Of a DNA stretch of 64,000 bases, positions 26,451 to 34,997 are shown piece by piece (positions within the stretch are counted from its first letter, which is position 1; each line of letters starts with the position of its first letter). The stretch comes from Plantibacter sp. PA-3-X8 (GTDB lineage Bacteria; Actinomycetota; Actinomycetes; Actinomycetales; Microbacteriaceae), in the NCBI RefSeq assembly GCF_003856975.1, contig NZ_CP033107.1, positions 2,356,001 to 2,420,000 of the forward strand. The letters are read 5' to 3'. The position numbers and the translations under genes were made by a program. The notes below the pieces were generated by a model that saw only the letters and a program-made list of their open reading frames with translations, did no database searches and was not told the DNA's origin.

Positions 26451-27334
26451 TGTCCGGCCCGATCCCGGTCACGCGCTCCGTCGGCGTCGTGGTCTTGACG
26501 CAGGGGACCCGCCCGGTCGAACTCACCGCAGCCGTGGAGAGCGTGCTCGCCCAGCAAGCGGTGGAGCTCGACGTGGTGGTGGTCGGCAACGGCTGGCAGC
26601 CGACCGGACTTCCGCACGGCGCTCGAGGCCTGGCCCTGTCGGAGAACCTCGGGATCCCGGCCGGCCGCAACCGTGGTGCCGACGCCGTGCAGGGGGAGTA
26701 CGTCTTCTTCCTCGACGACGACGCGACCATCCCGTCCACCACGTTCCTCCGCGACGCCATCGCGATGCTCGACGCGGACCGCTCCATCGGCCTCATCCAG
26801 CCCCGGCTTGCCGACGCGGACGGTGCAGCGACGCCGTCCCGCTGGGTGCCGCGCACCCGCGACAAGGACCCCGGGCATTCGAGCGCCGTGTTCTCCTGCC
26901 TCGAAGCGGCCGTCCTGTTGCCGCGGTCGGTGTTCGACGCCGTCGGTGGATGGGCAGATCCGTTCTTCTACGCGCATGAGGGCATCGAGCTCGCCTGGCG
27001 GGTCTGGGACCAGGGGAGGCGAGCCTGGTACGAGGCGTCCCTCGAAGCGAACCACCCCGTGACCGAACCGACAAGGCACACCGCCTACTACCGGCTCAAC
27101 GCGCGGAACCGGGTCTGGCTCGCGCGGCGGAACCTCCCGGTGCCGCTCATCCCGCTGTACGTGGGCTCCTGGACCGCGATCCAGGTGATCCGGTGGTGGC
27201 GGAAGCCGGAGGCCCTCCGTCCCTGGTTCGGTGGCTGGCGCGAGGGGTGGCGGACGGACCCCGGCGAACGTCGTCCACTGCGCTGGCGGACGGTCTGGCG
27301 GATGACGCGCGCAGGGCGACCTCCGGTCATCTGA
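26450..27334 (+). CDS. Glycosyltransferase family 2
   Basis: The 294-residue GT-A enzyme has VGVVVLTQGTRPVELTAAV at the start, SENLGIPAGRNRGAD (donor loop), FFLDDDATI with the metal-binding acidic cluster (about 88-96) and YAHEGIELAWRVWDQG as the acceptor-side motif. This resembles rhamnosyl- and galactofuranosyl-type transferases. The chosen ATG overlaps the previous TGA (TGATG); the frame is open further upstream inside the neighbour. It is the last gene of the three-gene operon. The C-terminus is Trp/Arg-rich and may lie along the membrane. Confidence 0.87.
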   Translation: MSGPIPVTRSVGVVVLTQGTRPVELTAAVESVLAQQAVELDVVVVGNGWQPTGLPHGARGLALSENLGIPAGRNRGADAVQGEYVFFLDDDATIPSTTFLRDAIAMLDADRSIGLIQPRLADADGAATPSRWVPRTRDKDPGHSSAVFSCLEAAVLLPRSVFDAVGGWADPFFYAHEGIELAWRVWDQGRRAWYEASLEANHPVTEPTRHTAYYRLNARNRVWLARRNLPVPLIPLYVGSWTAIQVIRWWRKPEALRPWFGGWREGWRTDPGERRPLRWRTVWRMTRAGRPPVI

Positions 27335-27388
27335 GTGGCGGGGGCCCGTCGTGATCCCACCGTGACCTGGCGTCGTTACGCTTGACGG

Positions 27389-27412
27389 ATGCTGGAGCTG
27401 ACATGGGACTGA
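27389..27412 (+). CDS. Possible 7-codon leaderless upstream ORF (MLELTWD)
   Basis: TACGCT (27377-27382), a good -10 box, is followed six bases later by ATG and the short frame MLELTWD with a TGA stop at 27410-27412. It contains the GGAG ribosome binding site of the next gene and overlaps its ATG at 27403. It may be a chance frame or a translational-coupling device. Confidence 0.25.
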   Translation: MLELTWD

Positions 27413-28704
27413 TCAGAGACGGTCGTCGTGCCATCACGCTCGCCAAGGACCTGCTCGCCAACCGCCGGGCCAGAGCCGTCCTCGCGGCGCAGATGCAGGC
27501 GGCGCCCGTGATCGAGCCGGGGCGCTACAAGGTGGCCGTGTACTTCGCGGACGGTGCCGTCAACATGTACCAGATCCGACAGTGGTACCGGCCGCTCGCC
27601 GAACTGTCGAAGCAGTGGCCCGTCCTCATCCTCAGTCGCGGTGCGACGGCTGCGGCGAAGCTGTTCGAGGAGTCGCCGATCCCGACGGCCTACGTCCGGA
27701 CGGTCGTCGCCCTCGAGCGCACGCTGGCCGAACAGGACATCCGCGTCGTGCTGTACGTCAACCAGAACGCCAAGAACTTCCAGATGTTCCGCTACGGCTC
27801 CCGCTGGCACGTCTTCGTCAACCATGGCGAGAGCGACAAGATGTACATGACCACGAACCAGTTCAAGGCCTACGACTACAGCCTCATCGCCGGCCAAGCG
27901 GCGAGAAACCGGCTGGAGCGGGTGCTCTGGGACTACGACTTCGACAAGCGCGCGATCATGATCGGCCGCCCGCAGGCCGACCACTACTCGGGCGAACTGC
28001 CCTACACGCCCGATGAGCGGACCGTGGTCCTGTACGCGCCCACCTGGGAGGGCGACCGCGCGGCCGCGGCGTACGGCTCGATCGCGAGCCACGGCGTGGC
28101 CCTCGTCCGAGCGCTCATCGCGACCGGGCGGCACCGCGTCGTGTACCGCCCGCACCCGAGGAGCGGTGTCGTCGATCCGGCGTACGCGAGCGCGAACCGC
28201 GAGATCATGGCCGCGCTCCAGGAGGCGAACCGAGCGGACGCCTCGGCCCAGCACGTCGTCGACACGGGTGCCGACCTCGGTTGGCAGCTGGCGGCAGCTG
28301 ACGCGGCGATCGTCGACATCTCCGCGATGGTCTACGACCGCCTCGCGAGCGGGAAGCCGCTCATGATCACCCGTCCCGTGAACCCGGAGGCGGAGATCGA
28401 CACCGGAGGGTACCTCTCGTCGTGTGAATGGCTCGATGCCTCGGACGCAGCGGACATCGTCGACGGAGTCGACCGACTCCTCGGTGATCCCGAGACGGTC
28501 GCGCGACTGCAGCACTGGGTCGAGTACTACTTCGGCGACACGACGCCCGGGGTGACGACGGCGAGGTTCCACAGCGCCATCGAGCATCTGATGTCGGAGT
28601 GGGAACGGTTCGCCCTCGCGCACGCCGATGGCCGGCCGGAGCTCGACGAGCATGAGGACGATGAGGACGAAGACGAGGATGATGACGACGAAGGACGCGC
28701 CTGA
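27403..28704 (+). CDS. CDP-glycerol glycerophosphotransferase family protein (TagB/TagF-like)
   Basis: The 433-residue protein matches the TagB/TagF/TarL family, which adds glycerol- or ribitol-phosphate from CDP-alcohols onto teichoic acid chains. Motifs seen are FVNHGESDKMYM (place of the catalytic HG motif, about 140), YAPTWEG (about 213) and YRPHPR (about 247), the nucleotide-binding elements, and ADAAIVDISAMVYDRLASG. GGAG six bases before the ATG fixes the start. The C-terminus ends in an almost purely acidic run of Asp and Glu, unusual for the family. It links the surrounding cluster to a phosphodiester polymer such as teichoic acid. Confidence 0.85.
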   Translation: MGLIRDGRRAITLAKDLLANRRARAVLAAQMQAAPVIEPGRYKVAVYFADGAVNMYQIRQWYRPLAELSKQWPVLILSRGATAAAKLFEESPIPTAYVRTVVALERTLAEQDIRVVLYVNQNAKNFQMFRYGSRWHVFVNHGESDKMYMTTNQFKAYDYSLIAGQAARNRLERVLWDYDFDKRAIMIGRPQADHYSGELPYTPDERTVVLYAPTWEGDRAAAAYGSIASHGVALVRALIATGRHRVVYRPHPRSGVVDPAYASANREIMAALQEANRADASAQHVVDTGADLGWQLAAADAAIVDISAMVYDRLASGKPLMITRPVNPEAEIDTGGYLSSCEWLDASDAADIVDGVDRLLGDPETVARLQHWVEYYFGDTTPGVTTARFHSAIEHLMSEWERFALAHADGRPELDEHEDDEDEDEDDDDEGRA

Positions 28705-28757
28705 GGCGCCCTGAGCCGTTGAGTCCGCGCCCAGGAGAACCGCGTAGGGTCGGGCAG

Positions 28758-29966
28758 GTGAATCCGTCCTCCGGGCGACTGGCCTCCCTCGACGGAGTCC
28801 GTGGTGTCGCCAGCGTCGTCGTGGTGCTCTACCACGTGTCGTTGCTCGCACGACCCTTCGCGACGGGCCGGATCTCGGAGCCCGCCTGGGACATCGCGAC
28901 CGAGACACCATTGAAGCTGCTCTTCGCCGGCACCGAGGCGGTGCAGGTGTTCTTCGTCCTGAGTGGTCTCGTCGTCGCGCTCCCGCTGTTGCGAGGCGGC
29001 GCGAGCTGGCCGGGGTTCTTCGCCGCGCGGTTCGTGCGGCTCTACCTCCCCGTGTGGGGATCGCTGCTGTTCGCCGCCGCACTCATCCTGCTCATCCCGA
29101 GGGATCCCGCCTCGGTGACCACCGGTGAGTGGATCGCGAACGCGAACGCGACGAGCGTCGACCCGCTGCACCTCCTGACGGAGGCCACCCTGACACCGGC
29201 GAGCTACACCCTGGTGAACACCCTGTGGTCGCTGCGCTGGGAGCTGATCTTCACGCTCCTCCTTCCGATCGCCGTCCTGCTCGCTCGGTTGCTGCGCCGC
29301 TGGGCGTGGCCGGTCGCTGCGTTGATGTCCGTGATCATGGTGCTCGGACGGGTCGCGGGACTGGACGCCGCCGTGTACCTGCCGGCGTTCTTCATCGGTA
29401 CGCTGATCGCCGTCCGGCTCGACGACCTCCGCGCCTGGGCGGCGGATCGGTCCAGCCCCCTGCAGTGGGCGATGCTCACGGGCGGCTCCGCACTCCTGCT
29501 CGTCGCGAGCTGGCTCTCCCGACCGTTCGTCGAGTCCTCCTCCACGCTGGGTCAGGCGCTCTGGGGTCTGTCGGGCGTGGGAGCGGCCGGTCTCATCGTC
29601 GTCGCCATCGGAAGCCCGTTCGCCCGGCGGCTCCTCGAGACCCCGCCCGTCCTCTGGCTCGGCAAGGTGTCGTTCAGCCTGTACCTCGTGCACGCCCCGA
29701 TCCTGGCCACGCTCGCCTTCATGTTCGGCGATGAGCGCTGGTGGCTGGTCGGCATCGTGGGAGTGCCACTCAGCCTGCTGATCGCCGCCGGGTTCTTCCA
29801 GCTCGTCGAGCGTCCGTCCCACGGCCTGGCGCGCCGCGTCGGCCGAGGGGTGCAGACCGGGGTCGCGGCGGTGCGCTCCCGGATGCTCAGCCGACGCGAG
29901 GGACGAGCGCGTTCCGCTTCTTCCGACGAGCGGCCGCGTGCAACTCCTGAGCCCACCGACGGGTGA
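28758..29966 (+). CDS. Acyltransferase 3 family membrane protein (OafA-like)
   Basis: This ~402-residue protein has about ten membrane segments and the acyltransferase-3 hallmarks: LASLDGVRGVASVVVVLYH at the N-terminus with the catalytic His, FFVLSGLVVALPL (about 75), RFVRLYLPVW and a late SFSLYLVHAPIL segment. Such enzymes O-acylate surface sugars. The GTG at 28758 is preferred; a TTG at 28719 is possible, and neither has a strong Shine-Dalgarno. The 3' end overlaps the convergent glycosyltransferase by 80 bases. In this setting it probably decorates the glycopolymer. Confidence 0.87.
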   Translation: MNPSSGRLASLDGVRGVASVVVVLYHVSLLARPFATGRISEPAWDIATETPLKLLFAGTEAVQVFFVLSGLVVALPLLRGGASWPGFFAARFVRLYLPVWGSLLFAAALILLIPRDPASVTTGEWIANANATSVDPLHLLTEATLTPASYTLVNTLWSLRWELIFTLLLPIAVLLARLLRRWAWPVAALMSVIMVLGRVAGLDAAVYLPAFFIGTLIAVRLDDLRAWAADRSSPLQWAMLTGGSALLLVASWLSRPFVESSSTLGQALWGLSGVGAAGLIVVAIGSPFARRLLETPPVLWLGKVSFSLYLVHAPILATLAFMFGDERWWLVGIVGVPLSLLIAAGFFQLVERPSHGLARRVGRGVQTGVAAVRSRMLSRREGRARSASSDERPRATPEPTDG

Positions 29967-31401
29967 CTGCTTCGTCGTCGTACTGCTCCGCGGTCGTTCT
30001 GGCGTTGCGACGCATCGCGTCGACCTCGGTTTCAGGAAGGGCGAGCAGGCGCTCGATGGCGGCCGACACGACGGTCGGTTCCGCGGACGGCACGAGGAAC
30101 CCGTTCCAACCGTCGCGGACGATGTCGGCCGGTCCGTAGGGGACGTCGACCACGATGGGAAGACACCCGGCTGCCATCGCCTCGATGAGCACGAGCGGGA
30201 AGCCCTCCGAGGTCGAGGTCATGACGAGGAACGAACCCGAGCCGAGCTGCTGCCGGGCGGAGCGGTCGTAGCCGTGGAGGACGACGCGGTGGTCCGGGTC
30301 TTCGGCGGTGACGAGCGACTGCAGTTCGTCGAGCAGCTCGCCGCCGCCGTATACGTCAAGCGTCGGGGGAGGCCCATCCGTGGACGTGGCGGTGAGGACG
30401 GCGCGGATCGCGTGCGCCGGCCGCTTCCGGGCCGTGAGCGAGCCGAGGAACATCCCGCGGCTGCGCGGTCGAGGCGCACGTGCGACCTCCGGGGCGACGA
30501 GTTCGCGCGAGTTCGGGATGACACTGAGCGAGGCGTGCTCGCCGAGCATGGTCGTCACGTCCGCGAGCTGTCGATCACTGAGGAGCGCGACGAGGTCGAA
30601 GTCGTCGAGCGCCTCGAACACCGCTCGCCGCGACTCCCGCAGCCGACCGTGTGGCCGTTCCGTGCCCTGGAGGTGCGAGGCGTGCACGACGTGCGCGGTG
30701 ACGACGTTGCGCTTCCGGTAGCTCAGGACGAACGGTGCGATGGTCTTGCTGTCGACGATCATCCAGGCCGGCCCGCCTGCGGTGATTGCGTCGAACCAGG
30801 CGCGGTACAGCGACCAGATGCGCCCCCAGGACCGGATGGGGCTCCCCTGCTCGTCGCAGAGGACGACCGAGCGGCCGCCCTTCACACCCCGCTCACGCGT
30901 GTCGCGGCGGTCGGACAGGAGCAGGGTGCCGTCGGCTCGGTAGACGTCCACCTGCAGGATCTGACCCGCGTCATCGTGGCGCTCGCGGCTGAGGACGGCG
31001 TCACCGCGGCGTCGTTCCGTGCCGACGTCGTCCAGGGGGAGCGGGGTGAACCCGTGGCGCGCCAGGTCGAGGGACCCACCCGGCAGCGGGTTGTCACGCA
31101 GCCAGTCCCAGAGGTTGACGACCCGGAGGCCGTCGATCAGGTCTCCGCGCGTGCGCAGCCGTGACGCCAACTCGGGGTAGTCCGGTCGGTGGTCGAAGGT
31201 GAGGACGTCGACCGGGGTGTCGGCCAGTCTGATGAACGCGCGGGAGCGCTGGAGCATCGCCTCGGTCATGCCGCCGAAGTCGTCCGACAGGCCCCAGGTC
31301 ACCGCGAAGTGGCGACCTTCCGGGAACGGCTTCTGGGGGCGGCGCAGGAAGGGAAGTCTCACCCTCCGACGGTACGCGATGGACCTGGAGGGATGCCGCA
31401 T
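29887..31401 (-). CDS. Glycosyltransferase family 4 (GT-B), teichoic-acid glycosyltransferase-like
   Basis: The 504-residue protein has a long N-terminal acceptor domain (HFAVTWGLSDDFGGMTEAML, as in poly-glycerolphosphate glucosyltransferases of the TagE/GtfA type) and a C-terminal GT-B donor domain with MFLGSLTARKRP, LHGYD and MTSTSEGFPLVLIEAMAAG, which carries the ExxE-like motif. It probably attaches sugars to the polymer backbone. The start at 31401 (ATG) has no clear Shine-Dalgarno; a GTG 15 codons inside (VRLPFLRR) is an alternative. The last 80 bases are antisense to the acyltransferase gene. Confidence 0.85.
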   Translation of the reverse strand: MRHPSRSIAYRRRVRLPFLRRPQKPFPEGRHFAVTWGLSDDFGGMTEAMLQRSRAFIRLADTPVDVLTFDHRPDYPELASRLRTRGDLIDGLRVVNLWDWLRDNPLPGGSLDLARHGFTPLPLDDVGTERRRGDAVLSRERHDDAGQILQVDVYRADGTLLLSDRRDTRERGVKGGRSVVLCDEQGSPIRSWGRIWSLYRAWFDAITAGGPAWMIVDSKTIAPFVLSYRKRNVVTAHVVHASHLQGTERPHGRLRESRRAVFEALDDFDLVALLSDRQLADVTTMLGEHASLSVIPNSRELVAPEVARAPRPRSRGMFLGSLTARKRPAHAIRAVLTATSTDGPPPTLDVYGGGELLDELQSLVTAEDPDHRVVLHGYDRSARQQLGSGSFLVMTSTSEGFPLVLIEAMAAGCLPIVVDVPYGPADIVRDGWNGFLVPSAEPTVVSAAIERLLALPETEVDAMRRNARTTAEQYDDEAVTRRWAQELHAAARRKKRNALVPRVG

Positions 31402-31446
31402 CCCGGGCGGCCCGGTCGGGAGTGATCCGGAGCTCGCCTCGGGTGG

Positions 31447-32328
31447 TCAGGGGCGCTGCTCGGACCCGTCGCCGACGGCCGCATCGCCGCCTGACTCGAT
31501 GGCCAGGTGCTTCCGGCGTCGGAACACCTGGTCGCGGATCTTCCCGAGGCCCGACCGGCCGGAGACGGCCCGCATCCGCGGCTCGAGGTCGAGTGGGACG
31601 ACGAACGGCGCCGGTCCGAACGCCTGGCGCGCGGCACGGACGACCTGTCGGCCGAGCATGTGGTTGCCGATCCCGCCGACGGCTGCTCCGACGCCGAAGG
31701 GGAGCGCCTTGCCGATGACACCGGCGCTGCCGCTCGCCGCGAAGTGCTTCACGAAGCGCACCCGCAGCTGGTCGGCGACGGGACCTACGATCATCGACGG
31801 CAGACCCTGGGTGATCGTCTGGCCCCAGAACGCCTGCCGCGGGACTCCCTTGCCGGCCGCCTGGGATCCGAAGTTGCGCAGGAGGTCGGTTCCGGCCTTG
31901 CCGAGCATCATGGTCATGACGAGCGCGCGGGATCGCATCGGATCCGCCAGGGCGATGCCGTGGACCTCGGTGACCGACTGGGCGAACAGGGCGGTCGCCT
32001 CGAGGAACCCCGCCGTCTCGACACCGGAGAGAGCAAGGGTCGTCGCCGTCCCGATCGCCGGGACCACAGCGGTCGCGCCGACGGCGGCTCCCGTCGTCGT
32101 CACCGTCGTGAGGTACCGGCGCTCCAGGACGCGGATGAGCTGGTCGGCCGTCGCGTTCGGGTACATCCGCCGGATCGACCGGATGTGCGCCACGACCACC
32201 GGTCGCTGGACCCAGAGCAGTCGGTCGAGCGCCCGCACCCATCCCGGCTCGGGCAGCATGGGCTGCTGTGCTGCGGCGGTGGGGAACTGGGCGGGACCCG
32301 GAACGGGTCCCTGCTGCGGTCCGGTCAT
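31447..32328 (-). CDS. Uncharacterised protein, possibly EcsC-like
   Basis: I do not recognise this 293-residue protein firmly. It has a Pro/Gln-rich N-terminus, a positively charged helix (RSIRRMYPNATADQLIRVLE), then a Gly/Ala/Thr-rich hydrophobic stretch (TGAAVGATAVVPAIGTATTL, about 86-105) and another Gly-rich segment near 220 (KALPFGVGAAVGGIGNHM). The pattern is reminiscent of EcsC-family proteins. GAGGAGG about six bases upstream supports the ATG at 32328. It lies between a glycosyltransferase and the polymer exporter, all on one strand, but its role there is not evident. Confidence 0.7.
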   Translation of the reverse strand: MTGPQQGPVPGPAQFPTAAAQQPMLPEPGWVRALDRLLWVQRPVVVAHIRSIRRMYPNATADQLIRVLERRYLTTVTTTGAAVGATAVVPAIGTATTLALSGVETAGFLEATALFAQSVTEVHGIALADPMRSRALVMTMMLGKAGTDLLRNFGSQAAGKGVPRQAFWGQTITQGLPSMIVGPVADQLRVRFVKHFAASGSAGVIGKALPFGVGAAVGGIGNHMLGRQVVRAARQAFGPAPFVVPLDLEPRMRAVSGRSGLGKIRDQVFRRRKHLAIESGGDAAVGDGSEQRP

Positions 32329-32402
32329 GACGACCTCCTCGTGGGCGGGGCGGCCAGTCTACGTCGACCCGCTGCGGGTCGACTGACGCTTGCTGGCGGG
32401 CT

Positions 32403-33161
32403 TCAGCTGTTGTAGTCGGCGTTGTAGCGGTCGAGCACGTCGTCGATCGGGGCGTCGAGTACGAGCGCCCCCTTGTCGAGGTAGAGGCCCCTCGTGCAGA
32501 ACCGCCTGAGGTCCTTCTCGTTGTGCGAGACGAAGAACAGGGTCCGCCCGCCCTCGAGGAGTTCCTCGATGCGCCGATAGCACTTCTCGCGGAACGCCCG
32601 GTCGCCGACGGCGAGGACCTCGTCGACGAGGATGATCGGCTCTTCGAGCTGCGCGATCACCGCGAAGGCGATGCGGACCTTCATCCCGCTCGAGAGGTGC
32701 TTGTACGGGGTGTCGATGAAGTCGGCGATCTCGGCGAACGCGATGATGTCGTCGAACCGCCCGTCGATCTCGCGGCGCGACATGCCGTGGAGGCCGGCCG
32801 TCAGGTACACGTTGTCGCGGACCGTCAGGTCGTTGACGAAGCCACCGGTGATCTCGATGAGCGGCGCGACGCCCTCGCGCACACCGATGGTGCCCTCGTC
32901 GGGCAGCACGACGCCCGCGACGAGCTTGAGCAGCGTCGACTTGCCCTGACCGTTCCGACCGACGACGCCGATCGCCTCGCCGGGGGCGACATCGAAGGAG
33001 ACGTGGCGCAGGGGCCAGAACTCGCCCGGCTTCGAGCGACGGTCGCGACCGGCGAAGAGGTCCTTGAAACTCCGCCGACCGCCGCGGTTGCGCCGGAACC
33101 GGATGCCTGCGTCGGCGACCGAGATCGCCGGCCGACCGGCGGTTGCGTTACCTGTGGGCAT
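32403..33161 (-). CDS. tagH: Polysaccharide/teichoic acid ABC exporter ATPase (TagH/Wzt-like)
   Basis: The 252-residue ATPase belongs to the ABC subfamily that exports surface polysaccharides and teichoic acids. Motifs are Walker A VVGRNGQGKST (Gln where Ala is common), the signature LSSGMKVRIAFAVIAQ, Walker B IILVDEVLAVGD and the H-loop FVSHNEKDL. It has the long N-terminal segment typical of Wzt/TagH (KDLFAGRDRRSKPGEFWPLR) but ends at DRYNADYNS without the C-terminal carbohydrate-binding or TagH tail domain. Its ATG shares a base with the permease stop, so the two are translationally coupled. Confidence 0.92.
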   Translation of the reverse strand: MPTGNATAGRPAISVADAGIRFRRNRGGRRSFKDLFAGRDRRSKPGEFWPLRHVSFDVAPGEAIGVVGRNGQGKSTLLKLVAGVVLPDEGTIGVREGVAPLIEITGGFVNDLTVRDNVYLTAGLHGMSRREIDGRFDDIIAFAEIADFIDTPYKHLSSGMKVRIAFAVIAQLEEPIILVDEVLAVGDRAFREKCYRRIEELLEGGRTLFFVSHNEKDLRRFCTRGLYLDKGALVLDAPIDDVLDRYNADYNS

Positions 33162-33958
33162 CAGATCTCCTTCAGCACGGAGCGCTCACAGCGCTTGAAG
33201 ACGAGGAGACCGACCGCGAGGATGACCGCCGACATGGCGGCGGACACGCCCACGAGGTGCCAGTTGAGTTCCTGTGGGAAGAACGCGGAACGGTACAGCG
33301 CGAAGATGCCGCTGAGCGGGTTGAACGCGGCGAAGGGTTCGATCTTGTCGGGCAGCGCCGTCGTGCTGTAGATGATCGGCGTCGCGTAGAACATGAACCG
33401 CAGGATGAGCTTGACGGCTCGCTCGAGATCGCGGAAGAACACGACGAGCGGAGCGACGATCAGGCAGAGCCCGATGGTCAGGACGGCTTGGATGACGATG
33501 GCGAGCGGGAACAGCACGATGTCGAGGTTCACCTGCGCGCCGCTGAAGATCGCGAACGCCGCGAGGACCGGAAGCGCCGCGAGGAACTCGATGCCCTTCG
33601 ACAGCACGATCCGATTCACCCAGATGGTCCGGGGGATCGTCGTCGAACGCACCAGCTTCGCCTCGCGCAGGAAGGCGCGCGTGCTGTCGGACACCGATCC
33701 GGTGAACCACATCCATGGCAGCAGGGCGGCGAGGAGGAACACGATGTACGGTTCCTCGCCGACATCGCGCCGGAACACCTGCGTGAAGACGAACCAGTAG
33801 ATCCCGCTCATGACGAGGGGGTCGAGGATGGACCACACGTAGCCGAGCGCGCTCGTCGAGTAGCGCACACGCAGGTCTCGGACGGTCAGGATCCAGAGCG
33901 CGTGGCGATACCTCGCCGAACGCGACATCCTTGGCCGCGTTTCAGCAGAAGAACTCAC
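33161..33958 (-). CDS. tagG: Polysaccharide/teichoic acid ABC exporter permease (TagG/Wzm-like)
   Basis: The 265-residue ABC-2 type permease has an amphipathic N-terminus (ALWILTVRDLRVRYSTSALG, the ABC-2 interface helix) and about six membrane segments. GYVWSILDPLVMSGIYWFVF and ATPIIYSTTALPDK are characteristic of TagG/Wzm proteins. The GTG start at 33958 gives the normal family N-terminus. Together with the ATPase it would flip the undecaprenyl-linked polymer across the membrane. A hairpin upstream separates it from the nucleotidyltransferase gene, so it may have its own promoter. Confidence 0.92.
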   Translation of the reverse strand: MSSSAETRPRMSRSARYRHALWILTVRDLRVRYSTSALGYVWSILDPLVMSGIYWFVFTQVFRRDVGEEPYIVFLLAALLPWMWFTGSVSDSTRAFLREAKLVRSTTIPRTIWVNRIVLSKGIEFLAALPVLAAFAIFSGAQVNLDIVLFPLAIVIQAVLTIGLCLIVAPLVVFFRDLERAVKLILRFMFYATPIIYSTTALPDKIEPFAAFNPLSGIFALYRSAFFPQELNWHLVGVSAAMSAVILAVGLLVFKRCERSVLKEI

Positions 33959-33985
33959 GGGACCAACCTTATCGAGGCGACGCAG

Positions 33986-34023
33986 GAACGCCGCCCGCGA
34001 CGCTCAGCGTCGGGACGGCGTTC
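33986..34023 (-). terminator. Hairpin between the nucleotidyltransferase and exporter genes
   Basis: GAACGCCG/CGGCGTTC (8 bp) and CGACGCT/AGCGTCG (7 bp) stack with a small internal loop. The hairpin lies 22 bases beyond the minus-strand nucleotidyltransferase stop and 28 bases before the permease start. Confidence 0.5.
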
Positions 34024-34045
34024 GTGTGCGATGTGGACGGGGCCC

Positions 34046-34738
34046 TCAGACGAAGAGGTTCGCGCGCTCGAGGTCCTCGGCGAAGTCGACCTCGACCGCG
34101 TAGAGGTCGGAGATGTCGACCGGCTCGACGAGCATGCCTTCGCGCTCGATGGCGAGCTCGATGCCGCGCTCGAAGTAGTCCTGGTCGCCGACCTTGGTCA
34201 GGTAGCGGTGCAGCATCGTCTTGTCCTGCGACGAGATGTAGTTGATGCCCACGGCCTCTCCGAGCCCGCCGACGACGGTCTTCGAGAGCTCCTTGATGTA
34301 GCCCTCGGCGCTCGTCGTGTACTTGACCTCTTCGTCGGACACCTTGGAGGTGTTGACGGTCACGAACGAACGGTCCTTGGCGATCATCGCGGCAGCGCGG
34401 TCGAGGACGGCCGGGTCGAAGACGACGTCGCCGTTCATCCAGAGCACGCCGCCGGCCTGAGACGCCGCGAGGGCGCGCATGAGGCTCTTCGAGGTGTTGG
34501 TCTGGTCGTACTGCTCGTTGTAGACGAAGGAGGCATCGGGGAAGGCCTCGATGATGTGCTCGAGCTTGTAGCCGACGACGATCGTCACCTTGGCGCTCGC
34601 TCCGAACGCGTGGTGGATGTTGTCGAACTGCTGCTGCATGATGGTGCGGCCGTCGCTGAGCTCGGTCAGGGGCTTGGGGAGCGAGCGGCCGAGACGGCTG
34701 CCCATCCCTGCGGCAAGGATCACTACCTGGGTGGTCAC
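34046..34738 (-). CDS. Sugar- or alcohol-phosphate nucleotidyltransferase (NTP transferase)
   Basis: The 230-residue enzyme has the nucleotidyltransferase signature VVILAAGMGSRLGRSLPKPL (about 5-24), an NEQYDQTNTSKSL substrate loop, WMNGDVVFD with the metal-binding Asp (about 99-107) and a late VEVDFAEDLERA motif. It resembles short cytidylyl/uridylyltransferases of the LicC/inositol-phosphate type more than RmlA or GalU. Because a CDP-alcohol transferase and a CDP-glycerol-type polymerase lie in the same cluster, formation of a CDP-alcohol is an attractive but unproven role. The GTG start has AGGAGA about six bases upstream. Confidence 0.82.
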   Translation of the reverse strand: MTTQVVILAAGMGSRLGRSLPKPLTELSDGRTIMQQQFDNIHHAFGASAKVTIVVGYKLEHIIEAFPDASFVYNEQYDQTNTSKSLMRALAASQAGGVLWMNGDVVFDPAVLDRAAAMIAKDRSFVTVNTSKVSDEEVKYTTSAEGYIKELSKTVVGGLGEAVGINYISSQDKTMLHRYLTKVGDQDYFERGIELAIEREGMLVEPVDISDLYAVEVDFAEDLERANLFV

Positions 34739-34849
34739 GTTGTTCTCCTCAGTGTGGGTATGGAATCACGCGGTGCCACGATGCTGTGGACGATTCACCG
34801 AGGATTAACCAAGACGTGCATTGAAAGACACTCCGTTATGCCAAAATAC

Positions 34850-34879
34850 AGGCTAGCCGCGGTGAACTCCGTCTGTCAG
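34850..34879 (-). promoter_or_regulatory. Candidate promoter of the nucleotidyltransferase gene
   Basis: On the minus strand CTGACA (34879-34874) and TAGCCT (34855-34850) are 18 bases apart, giving a transcript with a leader of about 105 bases before the GTG at 34738. Confidence 0.4.
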
Positions 34880-34997
34880 GGGTTCCCAGGGTCCGTTGTC
34901 GTTTTGTGATCGACCACCCGGCGTTTACACAGCTTGGGGGAGATGTGTCAACCGTTCATCCTGAGACTCCGCTGTCCGCTGCGGCCGCCGCTGTTGG

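Noticed and set aside
28645..28704. Possible tandem DNA repeat or microsatellite
   Set aside because: Codons vary (GAC, GAT, GAG, GAA) with no strict repeat unit, so it is a compositional run in a coding tail.
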